The notes beneath the pieces are model-generated. The model searched no databases and had not been told where the DNA came from. It saw nothing but the letters and a program-made list of their open reading frames with translations. Positions 50,173 through 57,833 of a DNA stretch of 64,000 nucleotides are shown here, one piece after another (positions within the stretch are counted from its first letter, which is position 1; each line of letters opens with the position of its first letter). The translations under genes and the position numbers were made by a program. This DNA comes from Actinoplanes philippinensis (GTDB lineage Bacteria > Actinomycetota > Actinomycetes > Mycobacteriales > Micromonosporaceae): NCBI RefSeq assembly GCF_900113015.1, contig NZ_FONV01000008.1, positions 434,001 through 498,000 on the forward strand. The letters run 5' to 3'.

Positions 50173-51891
50173 ATGAGTAAACTCCACGTTCGTCATGTCC
50201 GAGAGGCGCTGGAGCGCTCCTACCAGGATCTTATTGATCTTTCTGATGTCGATAAGGCTTCTGAGGCGCAGCGGAGCAAGAATTTCCTGACCCGATCCCT
50301 TGCTGCTTTCGGCATGGAACGCCTTGCAAAACTGACTCCCGCCGAGGCTGCGCAGACCGTTGTCGACGGCAGCGGCGACAACGGGATCGACGCCATTTAT
50401 GTGGACCACGCGCAGTCGCGCATGTATCTCGTTCAGGCGAAGTGGGACGGAAACGGCACGGGGACGATCGGGCTCGGTGACTCCCGCAACTTCGTTGGCG
50501 GTTTCAATGACCTGACGAACGAGCTGTATGACCGCTTCAACTCCAAGATCCAAGCTCGTTGGGACGAGTTGTCGCGAGCTGTCGGTGAGTTCGGGATGAA
50601 GTTCACCCTGGCCGTGGTGACCACGGGAAGCACCGAGTTGGCGAAACCGGTGCTGGAAGTCTACGACGACTTTCTGGCTGAGATGAACTACGGCACCGAG
50701 GAGAATGCCGACTTCGAGATCCTCGGATTGCAGGAACTCCACTCCTCTCTGGCAAGGGGCACGGCGGGTGGCAGTATAGATCTCGACCTCACACTCGAGA
50801 ACTGGGGAACCATCAACGAGCCGTACGAAGCATATTACGGAGTGGTCGACGCGTCCGTTATCGGTGAGTGGTACGAAAATCACGGCGACCGGCTCTTCGA
50901 CAAGAATCTCCGTAACGCTCTCGGTCATACGGCGGTGAACGCCAGCCTGGTGGAAACCCTCACCTCCGAGGCGGAGCATTTCTGGTACTTCAACAACGGT
51001 GTCACCATTCTGTGCGGGAAGGTTCAGAAGAACCGGCGCGGAGCGAACACGCGGACATTCGGAGAGTTCGCTCTGACGGGGGCCAGCGTGGTGAACGGGG
51101 CGCAGACCGTAGCCAGCGTCAGCAGCGCCTTGAGGGCGTCGGGTGACAAGGTCATAGACGCCAAGATCTGGGTCCGGGTCATTTCCCTCGAAGGATGTCC
51201 GCCGGATTTCGCCACCGCCGTGACCCGCGCGACTAACACCCAGAACACCGTCGAGAGCCGCGACTTCGTCGCCCTGGACCCGGAACAGGATCGGCTCCGG
51301 ATGGAGATGCTGTTGTCGCTGCAGAAGATCTACTCGATCAAACGTGGAGACCAGCCTCCGGTCCCGGCCACCGGATGCACCATCACCGACGCGACCGTAG
51401 CGCTCGCGTGTGCTTCCCGGGATCCCAACCTCGCTGTTCAGGCGAAAAGCACTCTCGGGCGCCTCTGGGAATCGACGGAGAAGCCTCCGTACACCCGGCT
51501 CTTCAACTCCGCGGTCACCGCCTACAAGGTCTGGCGATCAGTGGAGATCCTCCGAGCCGTCGACGCGGCGCTGGCTGCCGAGCGAAGCGTCCGGGACGGC
51601 AAGTCCCGAGCTGTCGCGGTCCAGGGCAATCGGATCGTTGCCCATCTGGTCTTCCGCATGATCGACCTTGCCCGCATCGACAACCCGGATGAACCCTGGG
51701 ACAAACAGGTGGCATCCGTACCCGCTGCCACGAAGGTCGTGCTCGACTCACTCTCCAAGCATGTCGAGGACGCTTACGGGACCAACTACGTGACCAGCCT
51801 CTTCAAGAACGCAGGGCGCTGCCGGGACCTCGTGGAGCGGGTGCGTAAAGACCTGGAGAAGGATGGAGCTGTGGCTGCTGAAGCGCTGTGA
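50173..51891 (+). CDS. AIPR-family protein with PD-(D/E)xK-like N-terminus, candidate abortive-infection gene
   Basis: A 572-residue soluble protein. The N-terminal part has the nuclease-like pattern GDNGIDAIYVD...YLVQAKW (Asp near 72, Gln-Ala-Lys near 88-90), as in restriction-endonuclease folds. The AIPR core follows with FWYFNNGVTILCGKV (near 269), ALTGASVVNGAQTVASV (near 308) and TRATNTQNTVESRDFVALD, the family's best-known blocks. AIPR proteins are tied to abortive phage resistance, often beside restriction systems; here it is alone. Base composition differs from its neighbours: the first 60 coding bases are 55% GC by hand count, with many codons ending in A/T, which suggests horizontal acquisition. 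Confidence 0.9.
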   Translation: MSKLHVRHVREALERSYQDLIDLSDVDKASEAQRSKNFLTRSLAAFGMERLAKLTPAEAAQTVVDGSGDNGIDAIYVDHAQSRMYLVQAKWDGNGTGTIGLGDSRNFVGGFNDLTNELYDRFNSKIQARWDELSRAVGEFGMKFTLAVVTTGSTELAKPVLEVYDDFLAEMNYGTEENADFEILGLQELHSSLARGTAGGSIDLDLTLENWGTINEPYEAYYGVVDASVIGEWYENHGDRLFDKNLRNALGHTAVNASLVETLTSEAEHFWYFNNGVTILCGKVQKNRRGANTRTFGEFALTGASVVNGAQTVASVSSALRASGDKVIDAKIWVRVISLEGCPPDFATAVTRATNTQNTVESRDFVALDPEQDRLRMEMLLSLQKIYSIKRGDQPPVPATGCTITDATVALACASRDPNLAVQAKSTLGRLWESTEKPPYTRLFNSAVTAYKVWRSVEILRAVDAALAAERSVRDGKSRAVAVQGNRIVAHLVFRMIDLARIDNPDEPWDKQVASVPAATKVVLDSLSKHVEDAYGTNYVTSLFKNAGRCRDLVERVRKDLEKDGAVAAEAL

Positions 51892-51907
51892 CGGTGCGCC
51901 CCGCTGG

Positions 51908-52804
51908 TCACGGCCCGTCCTCCCGCGTGATCACGCCGGTGAGATGTGTGTGGCGGGACGCCACCGAGACGGACCAGCCGTCGGGGGTGGGGACGGCGGT
52001 GAAGATCGCGCTTGCCGGTAGGAGCAGCGGCTTCCTGAAGGTGACGTCGACCGTGTAGGCCTCGGGCAGGCGGCCCTCCAGGGCGGCCAGGGAGCGGGCC
52101 TTGGTCCACATGCCGTGGGCGATCGGGCGCGGAAAGCCGAAGAGTCTCGCGCCCAGCCAGGAGGTGTGGATCGGGTTGCGGTCGCCGGAGACGGCCGCGT
52201 AGTCGGTGCCCACCCGGGCCGGCACCCGCCACACACTGCCCGCGGGCGGTGACGCGTCCGCCACGCTCGTGCGCCGCAATGCGTCACCTCCGGCGGGCTG
52301 CTGCCCGGAAGCCTGGCCGTCGGGCGGGCGCGGGCCGAGGCGCAGGTAGGTGGAGAGGCCGCGCCAGACCTCGGCGCCGTCGAGGGTCGCGGTGGCCACG
52401 ATGTCGAACTGGCGGCCGCGCGGGTGGTCGCGGAGATCGGCGGCCCGGACCGACAGGTCGAGGGCTGCGCCGGCCGGGATCGGCCGGTGGACGGTGATCC
52501 GGTTGGCGACGTGGACCAGCCCGATCAGCGGCAGCGGGAAATCCGGGGCCGTCATCAATCGCATGGCCGGCGGGAACGCGAGCACGTGCGGGTAGGTGGC
52601 CGGCAGCGTGTCGGTCAGGCGGAACCCGCAGACCCGGTCGTAGGCGGCCAGGTGGGCACGGTCGACGGTGACGCCCCGCCGGCGGACCTCGACGTCGGGC
52701 AGGGTGGCGCCGGAGCGGGTGAAGCCGGGGACGAGGCTGAGGGCGGCGCGCGCGTACGCGGCAGTGGTGCCCGGTCCGGAGCTGAGTTCGACGACCGCGA
52801 CCAC
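51908..52804 (-). CDS. MaoC-type (3R)-hydroxyacyl dehydratase, HtdX-like
   Basis: Double hot-dog dehydratase of 298 residues. The C-terminal hot dog has the hydratase motif DYAAVSGDRNPIHTSWLGARLFGF (catalytic Asp and His) and IAHGMWTKARSLAALEG; the N-terminal one lacks catalytic residues, as is usual. GTG 52804 was chosen for its GGGAG ribosome site six bases upstream; a GTG at 52834 would add ten residues. It follows the fabG4-like gene on the same strand, and the thiolase lies divergently: the order htdX-fabG4-fadA2 is that of the Mycobacterium tuberculosis Rv0241c-Rv0243 locus. Its 3' end faces the AIPR gene, 16 bases away. Confidence 0.88.
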   Translation of the reverse strand: MVAVVELSSGPGTTAAYARAALSLVPGFTRSGATLPDVEVRRRGVTVDRAHLAAYDRVCGFRLTDTLPATYPHVLAFPPAMRLMTAPDFPLPLIGLVHVANRITVHRPIPAGAALDLSVRAADLRDHPRGRQFDIVATATLDGAEVWRGLSTYLRLGPRPPDGQASGQQPAGGDALRRTSVADASPPAGSVWRVPARVGTDYAAVSGDRNPIHTSWLGARLFGFPRPIAHGMWTKARSLAALEGRLPEAYTVDVTFRKPLLLPASAIFTAVPTPDGWSVSVASRHTHLTGVITREDGP

Positions 52805-52861
52805 GTCAGGCTCCCACGGCAGGGGGAACGACACGCCCGGGAGAGGCGAGGGCGGGCATGG

Positions 52862-54193
52862 TCAGGCTCCCAGGAGGCTCTGGCCGCAGACCCGGACCAC
52901 GTTGCCGGTCACGGCGGCGGATCCGGGGGACGCGAACCACGCGATCGTCTCGGCGACGTCGACCGGCAGGCCGCCCTGCGACATGCTGTTCAGGCGGCGG
53001 CCGGCTTCGCGCAGGCCGACGGGCATCTTCGCGGTCATCGCCGTCTCGATGAAGCCGGGCGCCACCGCGTTGATCGTGATGCCGCGGCCGGCAAGCAGCG
53101 GAGCGTACGCCTGGACCTGCCCGATCACACCGGCCTTGCTGGTGGCGTAGTTGGTCTGGCCGCGGTTGCCGGCGATGCCGGCGATCGACGCGACCCCGAC
53201 GATCCGCCCGCCGGAGGGGATCAGGTCGCGTTCGAGCAGCAGGTCGTTGACGCGTTCGGGGGCGGTCAGGTTGACGCCGATCACCGAGTCCCACCGGTCC
53301 TCGGTCATCCGGGCGATCGTCTTGTCGCGGGTGATGCCGGCGTTGTGGACGATGATGTCGACGGCGGCGTGCGGGCCGGCGGCCAGGTAGCCGGCCAGCC
53401 GTTCGGCCGCGGACTCGGCGGTCAGGTCGAGTTGCAGGGCCCGGCCCCGGGTCTCGTTGGCGACTCCGGCGAGCGCGTCGCCGGCGGCCGGCACGTCGAG
53501 GGCGATGACCTCGGCGCCGTCGCGGGCGAGGACCCGGGCGATGGCCGCGCCGATGCCCCGGGCGGCGCCGGTGACCAGGGCGAGCTTGCCGTCGAGGGGC
53601 CGTTCCCAGTCGGCGGGCGCGGACACCGGCCCGGCGCCGATCCGGATCACCTGACCGGACACGTACGCCGACCGGCCGCTGAGCAGGAACCGCAGCGTCG
53701 ACTCGACCCCCGATTCGCCGCCGGGCGCCACATACACCAGCTGGGCGGTCGTACCGCGGCCGAACTCCTTGCCGATGCTGCGGGTCAGGCCTTCCAGGCT
53801 CCGCTGCGCGATCGCCTCCTTCGGCGATGCGGTGGCTTCCGGAGGCGTGCCGAGCACGATCACCCGGCCGGAGGTTTCCAGAGCGCGGGCGTACGGGTGG
53901 AAGAAGTCGTAGAGCGCGCGAAGCTGAGTGGAGTCGACGATGCCTGTTGCGTCGAAGACGAGCGCGCTGACCCGTACCCCCTCGGCGGTGACCTCCACGC
54001 CGGCCGTCTCCAGCAGCTTGCGGATCGGCTCGGCGAGCCGCCCGCCCGGGGTGGCGCCGAGCAGGACCGGCCCGGTGACCAGCGGATCTCCGGCCCGGTG
54101 GCGGCGCAGCCGGGGCGGATCAGGCAGCCCGAGTCGCTTGACCACGGTCCGGCCGAGGCCGGAGTTGGCGAAGTTCGCGTACCTGTCAGCCAT
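52862..54193 (-). CDS. fabG4: High-molecular-weight 3-oxoacyl reductase, FabG4-like
   Basis: A 443-residue SDR with two Rossmann-like domains. Residues 40-200 form a cofactor-poor flavodoxin-like domain (VRVSALVFDATGIVDSTQLRALYDFF); residues 208-443 are the catalytic SDR with VTGAARGIGAAIARVLA, IIVHNAGITRDKTIARM, SIAGIAGNRGQTNYATSKAG and INAVAPGFIETAMT. This build and length match mycobacterial FabG4, a beta-ketoacyl-CoA reductase. It sits upstream of the HtdX-like dehydratase and divergent from the thiolase, so the three form a reversible beta-oxidation or chain-elongation set. The start ATG gives MADRYANFANSGLGRTVVKRLGLP, as in the family. Confidence 0.93.
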   Translation of the reverse strand: MADRYANFANSGLGRTVVKRLGLPDPPRLRRHRAGDPLVTGPVLLGATPGGRLAEPIRKLLETAGVEVTAEGVRVSALVFDATGIVDSTQLRALYDFFHPYARALETSGRVIVLGTPPEATASPKEAIAQRSLEGLTRSIGKEFGRGTTAQLVYVAPGGESGVESTLRFLLSGRSAYVSGQVIRIGAGPVSAPADWERPLDGKLALVTGAARGIGAAIARVLARDGAEVIALDVPAAGDALAGVANETRGRALQLDLTAESAAERLAGYLAAGPHAAVDIIVHNAGITRDKTIARMTEDRWDSVIGVNLTAPERVNDLLLERDLIPSGGRIVGVASIAGIAGNRGQTNYATSKAGVIGQVQAYAPLLAGRGITINAVAPGFIETAMTAKMPVGLREAGRRLNSMSQGGLPVDVAETIAWFASPGSAAVTGNVVRVCGQSLLGA

Positions 54194-54203
54194 ACGAGTA
54201 CCC

Positions 54204-54218
54204 TACCGGTGAGTAACC
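54204..54218. promoter_or_regulatory. Candidate operator between fabG4 and thiolase genes
   Basis: TACCGGTGAGTAACC lies ten bases upstream of the fabG4 start and 38 upstream of the thiolase. It shares the core TACCGGYGAGT and a following TAACC with the site in front of the acyl-CoA dehydrogenase at 49781-49799, so one regulator may control both loci. Confidence 0.5.
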
Positions 54219-54255
54219 CTATGTACACGTCCACCTGCCGATGTGGAGGATAACC

Positions 54256-55533
54256 GTGCCGAACGTGCGCCGTGTGGCCGTGCTGGGCGGGAACCGGATT
54301 CCGTTCGCCCGGTCCAACAGCCGCTACGCCGAGGCGTCGAACCAGGACATGCTGACCGCGGCGCTGGACGGGCTGGTCGCCCGGTTCGGGCTGGCGGGCG
54401 AGCGGCTCGGCGAGGTGGTCGCGGGCGCGGTGCTCAAGCACTCCCGTGACTTCAATCTGACCCGCGAGGTGGTGCTCGGTTCGCGGCTCGATCCGCGGAC
54501 CCCGGCCTACGACATCCAGCAGGCGTGCGGCACCGGCCTGGAGGCGGCGATCCTGGTCGCCGACAAGATCGCGCTCGGGCGGATCGACGTCGGCGTCGCC
54601 GGTGGCGTGGACACCACGTCGGATGCCCCGCTGCAGCTCAACGAGGACATGCGCCGGGCGCTGCTGGAGCTCAACCGGGCCCGGTCGCTCGGCGCCCGGC
54701 TCAAGGCGGTGGCGAAACTGCGCCCGCAGCACGCGCTCAAGCCGGAGCTGCCGCGCAACGCCGAGCCGCGGACCGGCCTGTCGATGGGGGAGCACGCGGC
54801 GATCACCGCGCTCACCTGGAACATCGACCGGGCCGCCCAGGACGAGCTGGCGCTCACGTCGCATCAGCGGCTGGCGGCGGCGTACGACAGCGGCTTCTTC
54901 GATGATCTTCTGACGCCCTATCTGGGGCTGACCCGTGACCAGAATCTGCGCGCCGACACGACCCTGGAAAAGCTTTCCACGCTCAAGACGGTGTACGGCA
55001 AGGAGAGCCCGACGATGACGGCGGGCAACTCGACGCCGCTCACCGATGGCGCGTCGGCGGTGCTGCTGGCGTCGGAGGAGTGGGCCGCGGCCCGGTCGCT
55101 GCCGGTGCTGGCGTATCTGGCCGATTCGGAGACCGCCGCCGTCGACTACGTGCACGGCGAGGAGGGGCTGCTGATGGCGCCGGCCTACGCGGTGCCCCGG
55201 ATGCTGGCCCGTAACGGACTGACCCTGCAGGACTTCGACTACTACGAGATCCACGAGGCGTTCGCGTCGCAGGTGCTGTCCACGCTGGCTGCCTGGGAGT
55301 CGCCGTCGTTCTGCAAGGAGAAGCTGGGCCTGGACGCGCCGCTCGGCTCGATCGACCGGGCGAAGCTGAACGTCAACGGCTCGTCGCTGGCGGCCGGCCA
55401 CCCGTTCGCGGCGACCGGCGGCCGGATCGTCGCGACCCTGGCCAAGCTGCTCGCACAGAAGGGCTCGGGCCGGGGCCTGATCTCCATCTGCGCGGCCGGT
55501 GGCCAGGGTGTGGTGGCGATTCTGGAGCGCTGA
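54256..55533 (+). CDS. Acetyl-CoA acetyltransferase (thiolase), FadA2/FadI-like
   Basis: Thiolase of 425 residues. Active-site Cys in DIQQACGTGLEAA (near 95), GGVDTTSDAP, STPLTDGASAVLL, the HEAFA motif and the C-terminal NVNGSSLAAGHPFAATGGR and CAAGGQG. The start was set at GTG 54256, six bases after GGAGG (54245-54249); an ATG at 54241 lies before that ribosome site. It is divergent from the fabG4-htdX pair with a shared candidate operator, as in the mycobacterial fadA2 locus. It catalyses acyl-CoA cleavage or condensation. The gene ends at a strong hairpin shared with the convergent xylanase. Confidence 0.94.
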   Translation: MPNVRRVAVLGGNRIPFARSNSRYAEASNQDMLTAALDGLVARFGLAGERLGEVVAGAVLKHSRDFNLTREVVLGSRLDPRTPAYDIQQACGTGLEAAILVADKIALGRIDVGVAGGVDTTSDAPLQLNEDMRRALLELNRARSLGARLKAVAKLRPQHALKPELPRNAEPRTGLSMGEHAAITALTWNIDRAAQDELALTSHQRLAAAYDSGFFDDLLTPYLGLTRDQNLRADTTLEKLSTLKTVYGKESPTMTAGNSTPLTDGASAVLLASEEWAAARSLPVLAYLADSETAAVDYVHGEEGLLMAPAYAVPRMLARNGLTLQDFDYYEIHEAFASQVLSTLAAWESPSFCKEKLGLDAPLGSIDRAKLNVNGSSLAAGHPFAATGGRIVATLAKLLAQKGSGRGLISICAAGGQGVVAILER

Positions 55534-55569
55534 CCGGTCCCGGGGCGCGGACGGGCGCCCCGGAACCGG
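55534..55569. terminator. Bidirectional terminator between thiolase and xylanase
   Basis: Arms CCGGTCCCGGGGCGC (55534-55548) and GCGCCCCGGAACCGG (55555-55569) pair at 14 of 15 positions with a six-base loop. It fills the gap between convergent genes ending at 55533 and 55576. Confidence 0.7.
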
Positions 55570-55575
55570 CGTCTT

Positions 55576-56949
55576 TCAGCGGGCGCTGCAGGTGAGAGCG
55601 CCGGCCGGGGCGTTGCCGGTGCCCTGGAAGCCGAACTGGGTGCTCGCTCCGGCGGCGACCGTGCCGTTGTAGCCGACGTTGGTGAAGGACACCGCGCCGG
55701 TGCTGCCGCTCGCGGTGGCGCTCCACGTGTTGGTCACGGCGGCGCCGGTCGGCAGGGTGACACCGGCGGTCCAGCCGGTCAGCGGCGCCGAGCCGGCCTT
55801 GACCGTGACGGTGGCGACGAACCCGCCGGTCCAGGCGTTGACCGAGACGGTCGCCGTGCACGCGCCGGTGCCCTGGGACTGGCTGGGCGACACCGGCACC
55901 GACGGCGAGACCGAGCCGGAGTTGCCGGGCGACGGCGAGGTGGTGCCACCGCCGAGCGCGGTGAGGACGGCGGTGTACGCCTGCTTCGGATTGCCGTTGC
56001 CGTCGAAGAGCAGCGGGGTGCCGCTGGCCCGCCACGAGTCGGTGTCGCGGATGCCCCAGACGGTGATGCCGTTGCAGCGCGCCACGGCGAGGCAGTCACG
56101 CGTCACGTTGCCGTAGGCGGTGGCCTGGGTGGCGCCGGATCCTTCGATGTCGAGCTCGGTGATCTGCACGTCGACCCCGAGGGCGGCGAAGTTCTCCAGC
56201 GTGGTGCGGTAGTTGCCCGGGTACGGCGAGCCGCTGTTGAAGTGCGACTGGAAGCCGACGCAGTCGATCGGCACGCCGCGCGCCTTGAAGTCCTTGACCA
56301 GGTTGTAGACGCCCTGTGTCTTGGCCCAGCTCCAGTTGTCGGTGTTGTAGTCGTTGTAGCAGAGCTTGGCGGCCGGGTCGGCGGCGCGCGCGGTCGTGAA
56401 CGCGTCCTCGATCCAGTCGTTGCCGGTGCGCTGCAGGTTGGAGTCGCGGCGGCCGCCGGTGCTGTCGTCGAAGGCCTCGTTCACCACGTCCCAGGAGTAG
56501 ATCTTGCCCTTGTAGTGGGTCATGACCTGGGTGATGTGGTTCTTCATGGCGTTACGCAGAGCGGTGCCGCTCATGCTCTGCATCCAGCCGGGCTGCTGCT
56601 GGTGCCAGGCCAGGGTGTGGCCGCGGACCTGGGCGCCGATCTCGTTGGCGCGGGCGATCAGCCGGTCGGCGGTGGTGTAGTTGAACTGGTTCTGCTGCGG
56701 CTCGAGGGCGTCGATCTTCATCTCGTTCTCGGCCGTGAGCATGGTGAACTCGCGGTTGAGGATGGTCGAGTAGGTCGAGTCGCCGAGCTTGTTGAGCGAG
56801 ACCGCGGTGCCGAAGTAGCGGCCCTTCTCGGCGGCGGCCGCGCCGAGTGTGGAGGCCGCCGCCTCGGCCGATGGGGAGAGGGCGACGAAGGATCCGGCGG
56901 CCAGCAGCGCGGTGGCCAGCACGCCGAGAACGGTACGGGGACGGGTCAT
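55576..56949 (-). CDS. Secreted GH10 endo-1,4-beta-xylanase with CBM2
   Basis: Secreted xylanase of 457 residues. Sec signal 1-31 ending AEA; GH10 catalytic domain 33-335 with FTMLTAENEMKIDAL, RGHTLAWHQQQPGW, acid/base Glu in WDVVNEAFD and nucleophile in QITELDI; a Thr/Ser/Pro linker 338-360; and a CBM2-type cellulose/xylan-binding domain 362-457 (CTATVSVNAWTGGFVATVTV, WSATASGSTGAVSFTNVGYNG) closed by the usual Cys pair. It cleaves xylan backbones and complements the arabinofuranosidases at 21-25 kb. Stand-alone, preceded by CGAAACTTT-type elements that may be sugar-regulator sites. Confidence 0.96.
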   Translation of the reverse strand: MTRPRTVLGVLATALLAAGSFVALSPSAEAAASTLGAAAAEKGRYFGTAVSLNKLGDSTYSTILNREFTMLTAENEMKIDALEPQQNQFNYTTADRLIARANEIGAQVRGHTLAWHQQQPGWMQSMSGTALRNAMKNHITQVMTHYKGKIYSWDVVNEAFDDSTGGRRDSNLQRTGNDWIEDAFTTARAADPAAKLCYNDYNTDNWSWAKTQGVYNLVKDFKARGVPIDCVGFQSHFNSGSPYPGNYRTTLENFAALGVDVQITELDIEGSGATQATAYGNVTRDCLAVARCNGITVWGIRDTDSWRASGTPLLFDGNGNPKQAYTAVLTALGGGTTSPSPGNSGSVSPSVPVSPSQSQGTGACTATVSVNAWTGGFVATVTVKAGSAPLTGWTAGVTLPTGAAVTNTWSATASGSTGAVSFTNVGYNGTVAAGASTQFGFQGTGNAPAGALTCSAR

Positions 56950-57004
56950 GGGGATCTGCCTTCGGTCCAGTCGATCGGGGCATCGACGGGTGGCTCTGGG
57001 ACGG

Positions 57005-57117
57005 CCGAAACTTTAATGATTCCGTCCGTGATCCACCAAGGCTGAATTGTCCTTTCTCCCCGGTAATGATGAGGATGGGAGCGCGCCCATGGCGCGCGAC
57101 AGCTCCGTAAGTTTCGG
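57005..57117 (-). promoter_or_regulatory. Candidate regulatory half-sites upstream of the xylanase
   Basis: CCGAAACTTTAA (57005-57016) and, on the opposite strand, CCGAAACTT (57117-57109) share the same core about 100 bases apart in the 170-base gap between the HPr gene and the xylanase. CGAAA-S-TTTCG-type palindromes control xylanases in other actinomycetes. These are partial matches. Confidence 0.35.
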
Positions 57118-57119
57118 AA

Positions 57120-57380
57120 CTACTCGGCCGTACGGAGCACCTCGGCCACCGCGAGCGCGGCGAGGTGCGCGTCGTCGCCGGTGGCCCGGACGGTCACCGT
57201 GGCCCCGGCCGGCGCGCCCAGCGACATCAGCCGCAGAGCGCTGCGGGCGCCGGCGCACCGGTCGCCCAGGCATACCTCGACGTCCGCGGTGAAGGTCGAC
57301 GCGGCCCGGACCGCCTCGGCCGCCGGACGGGCGTGCAACGCCGCGGGCAGCACGACCTCGACCTCAGAACTTGGGGACAT
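57120..57380 (-). CDS. HPr-like phosphocarrier of the dihydroxyacetone kinase system
   Basis: An 86-residue HPr-fold protein. The phosphorylatable His16 lies in ALHARPAAEAV. The usual second signature around Ser46 (SIMGLMSL) reads SALRLMSLG, so the serine-kinase control region is altered. ATG 57380 was chosen for the GGGGAGG site six bases upstream; it overlaps the dhaM end by 17 bases. The position after dhaM indicates that it relays phosphate from enzyme I to DhaM. In many enterobacteria DhaM carries HPr as a fused domain; here it is a separate gene. No ptsI gene is in the window. Confidence 0.88.
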   Translation of the reverse strand: MSPSSEVEVVLPAALHARPAAEAVRAASTFTADVEVCLGDRCAGARSALRLMSLGAPAGATVTVRATGDDAHLAALAVAEVLRTAE

Positions 57381-57750
57381 CACGAGCCTCCCCGGCAGCC
57401 GCGGCCACGGTCGCCAGATCGGCGCCGGTCGACGCGAGCACCGCGGCGGCCACCGCGCCCTCCACGAACGGCGCGTCCACCAGCAGCGGCCCCGGTGGCA
57501 GCTCGGCCAGCACCGCGCGGGTGGTCAGCACGGCGCTGCCCAGATCGGCCAGGACCAGCACCCCGGCCCCGTCGTCGGCCGCCGCGACGGCCGCCTCGAT
57601 CCGCTCGGCGCTGGTGCCCAGCGACCCGTCACCGGCGCCACCGGCCGGCTCGACCCGCACGTGCGGGCCCGCGACCTGGGCCAGCAGCTCGCGCAGACCG
57701 GCGGCGAGTGTTGAGCTGTGTGACACGAGCACGATCCCCACGTACGCCAT
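57364..57750 (-). CDS. dhaM: DhaM, phosphotransferase subunit of dihydroxyacetone kinase
   Basis: A 128-residue EIIA-Man-type protein. The phosphorylatable His11 is in GIVLVSHSSTLAAGLREL; further signatures are GVLVLADLGSAVLTTRAVL and APFVEGAVAAAVLAS. It rephosphorylates ADP bound to DhaL. Start: ATG 57750, matching the family; a GTG 18 bases upstream is possible. It forms an operon with the HPr gene and runs away from dhaKL. This minimal DhaM lacks the HPr and EI domains of the E. coli protein. Confidence 0.92.
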   Translation of the reverse strand: MAYVGIVLVSHSSTLAAGLRELLAQVAGPHVRVEPAGGAGDGSLGTSAERIEAAVAAADDGAGVLVLADLGSAVLTTRAVLAELPPGPLLVDAPFVEGAVAAAVLASTGADLATVAAAAGEARDVPKF

Positions 57751-57768
57751 GGGCCCGATCGTAGTCAC

Positions 57769-57782
57769 GCCAAAGGCTTGGC
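57769..57782. promoter_or_regulatory. Short palindrome in the dhaM/dhaK gap
   Basis: GCCAA-AGGC-TTGGC lies midway in the 83-base gap between divergent dhaM and dhaK and could be a shared operator. No regulator gene adjoins, so this is only a candidate. Confidence 0.3.
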
Positions 57783-57833
57783 CGAATCACGCAGCGCGAC
57801 CATGCTGAGAGGACCGAGGCAAAGGAGCCGGCC

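Noticed and set aside
41214..51891. One large defence island from the helicase to the AIPR gene
   Set aside because: A native-looking CoA ligase/acyl-CoA dehydrogenase operon with normal composition lies between, so the two candidate defence genes are treated as independent.
57081..57097. Hairpin GCGCGCC-CAT-GGCGCGC as terminator of the dhaM-HPr operon
   Set aside because: Seven-base arms with a three-base loop, no T run, and such GC alternations occur often by chance here. Not strong enough to list as a feature.
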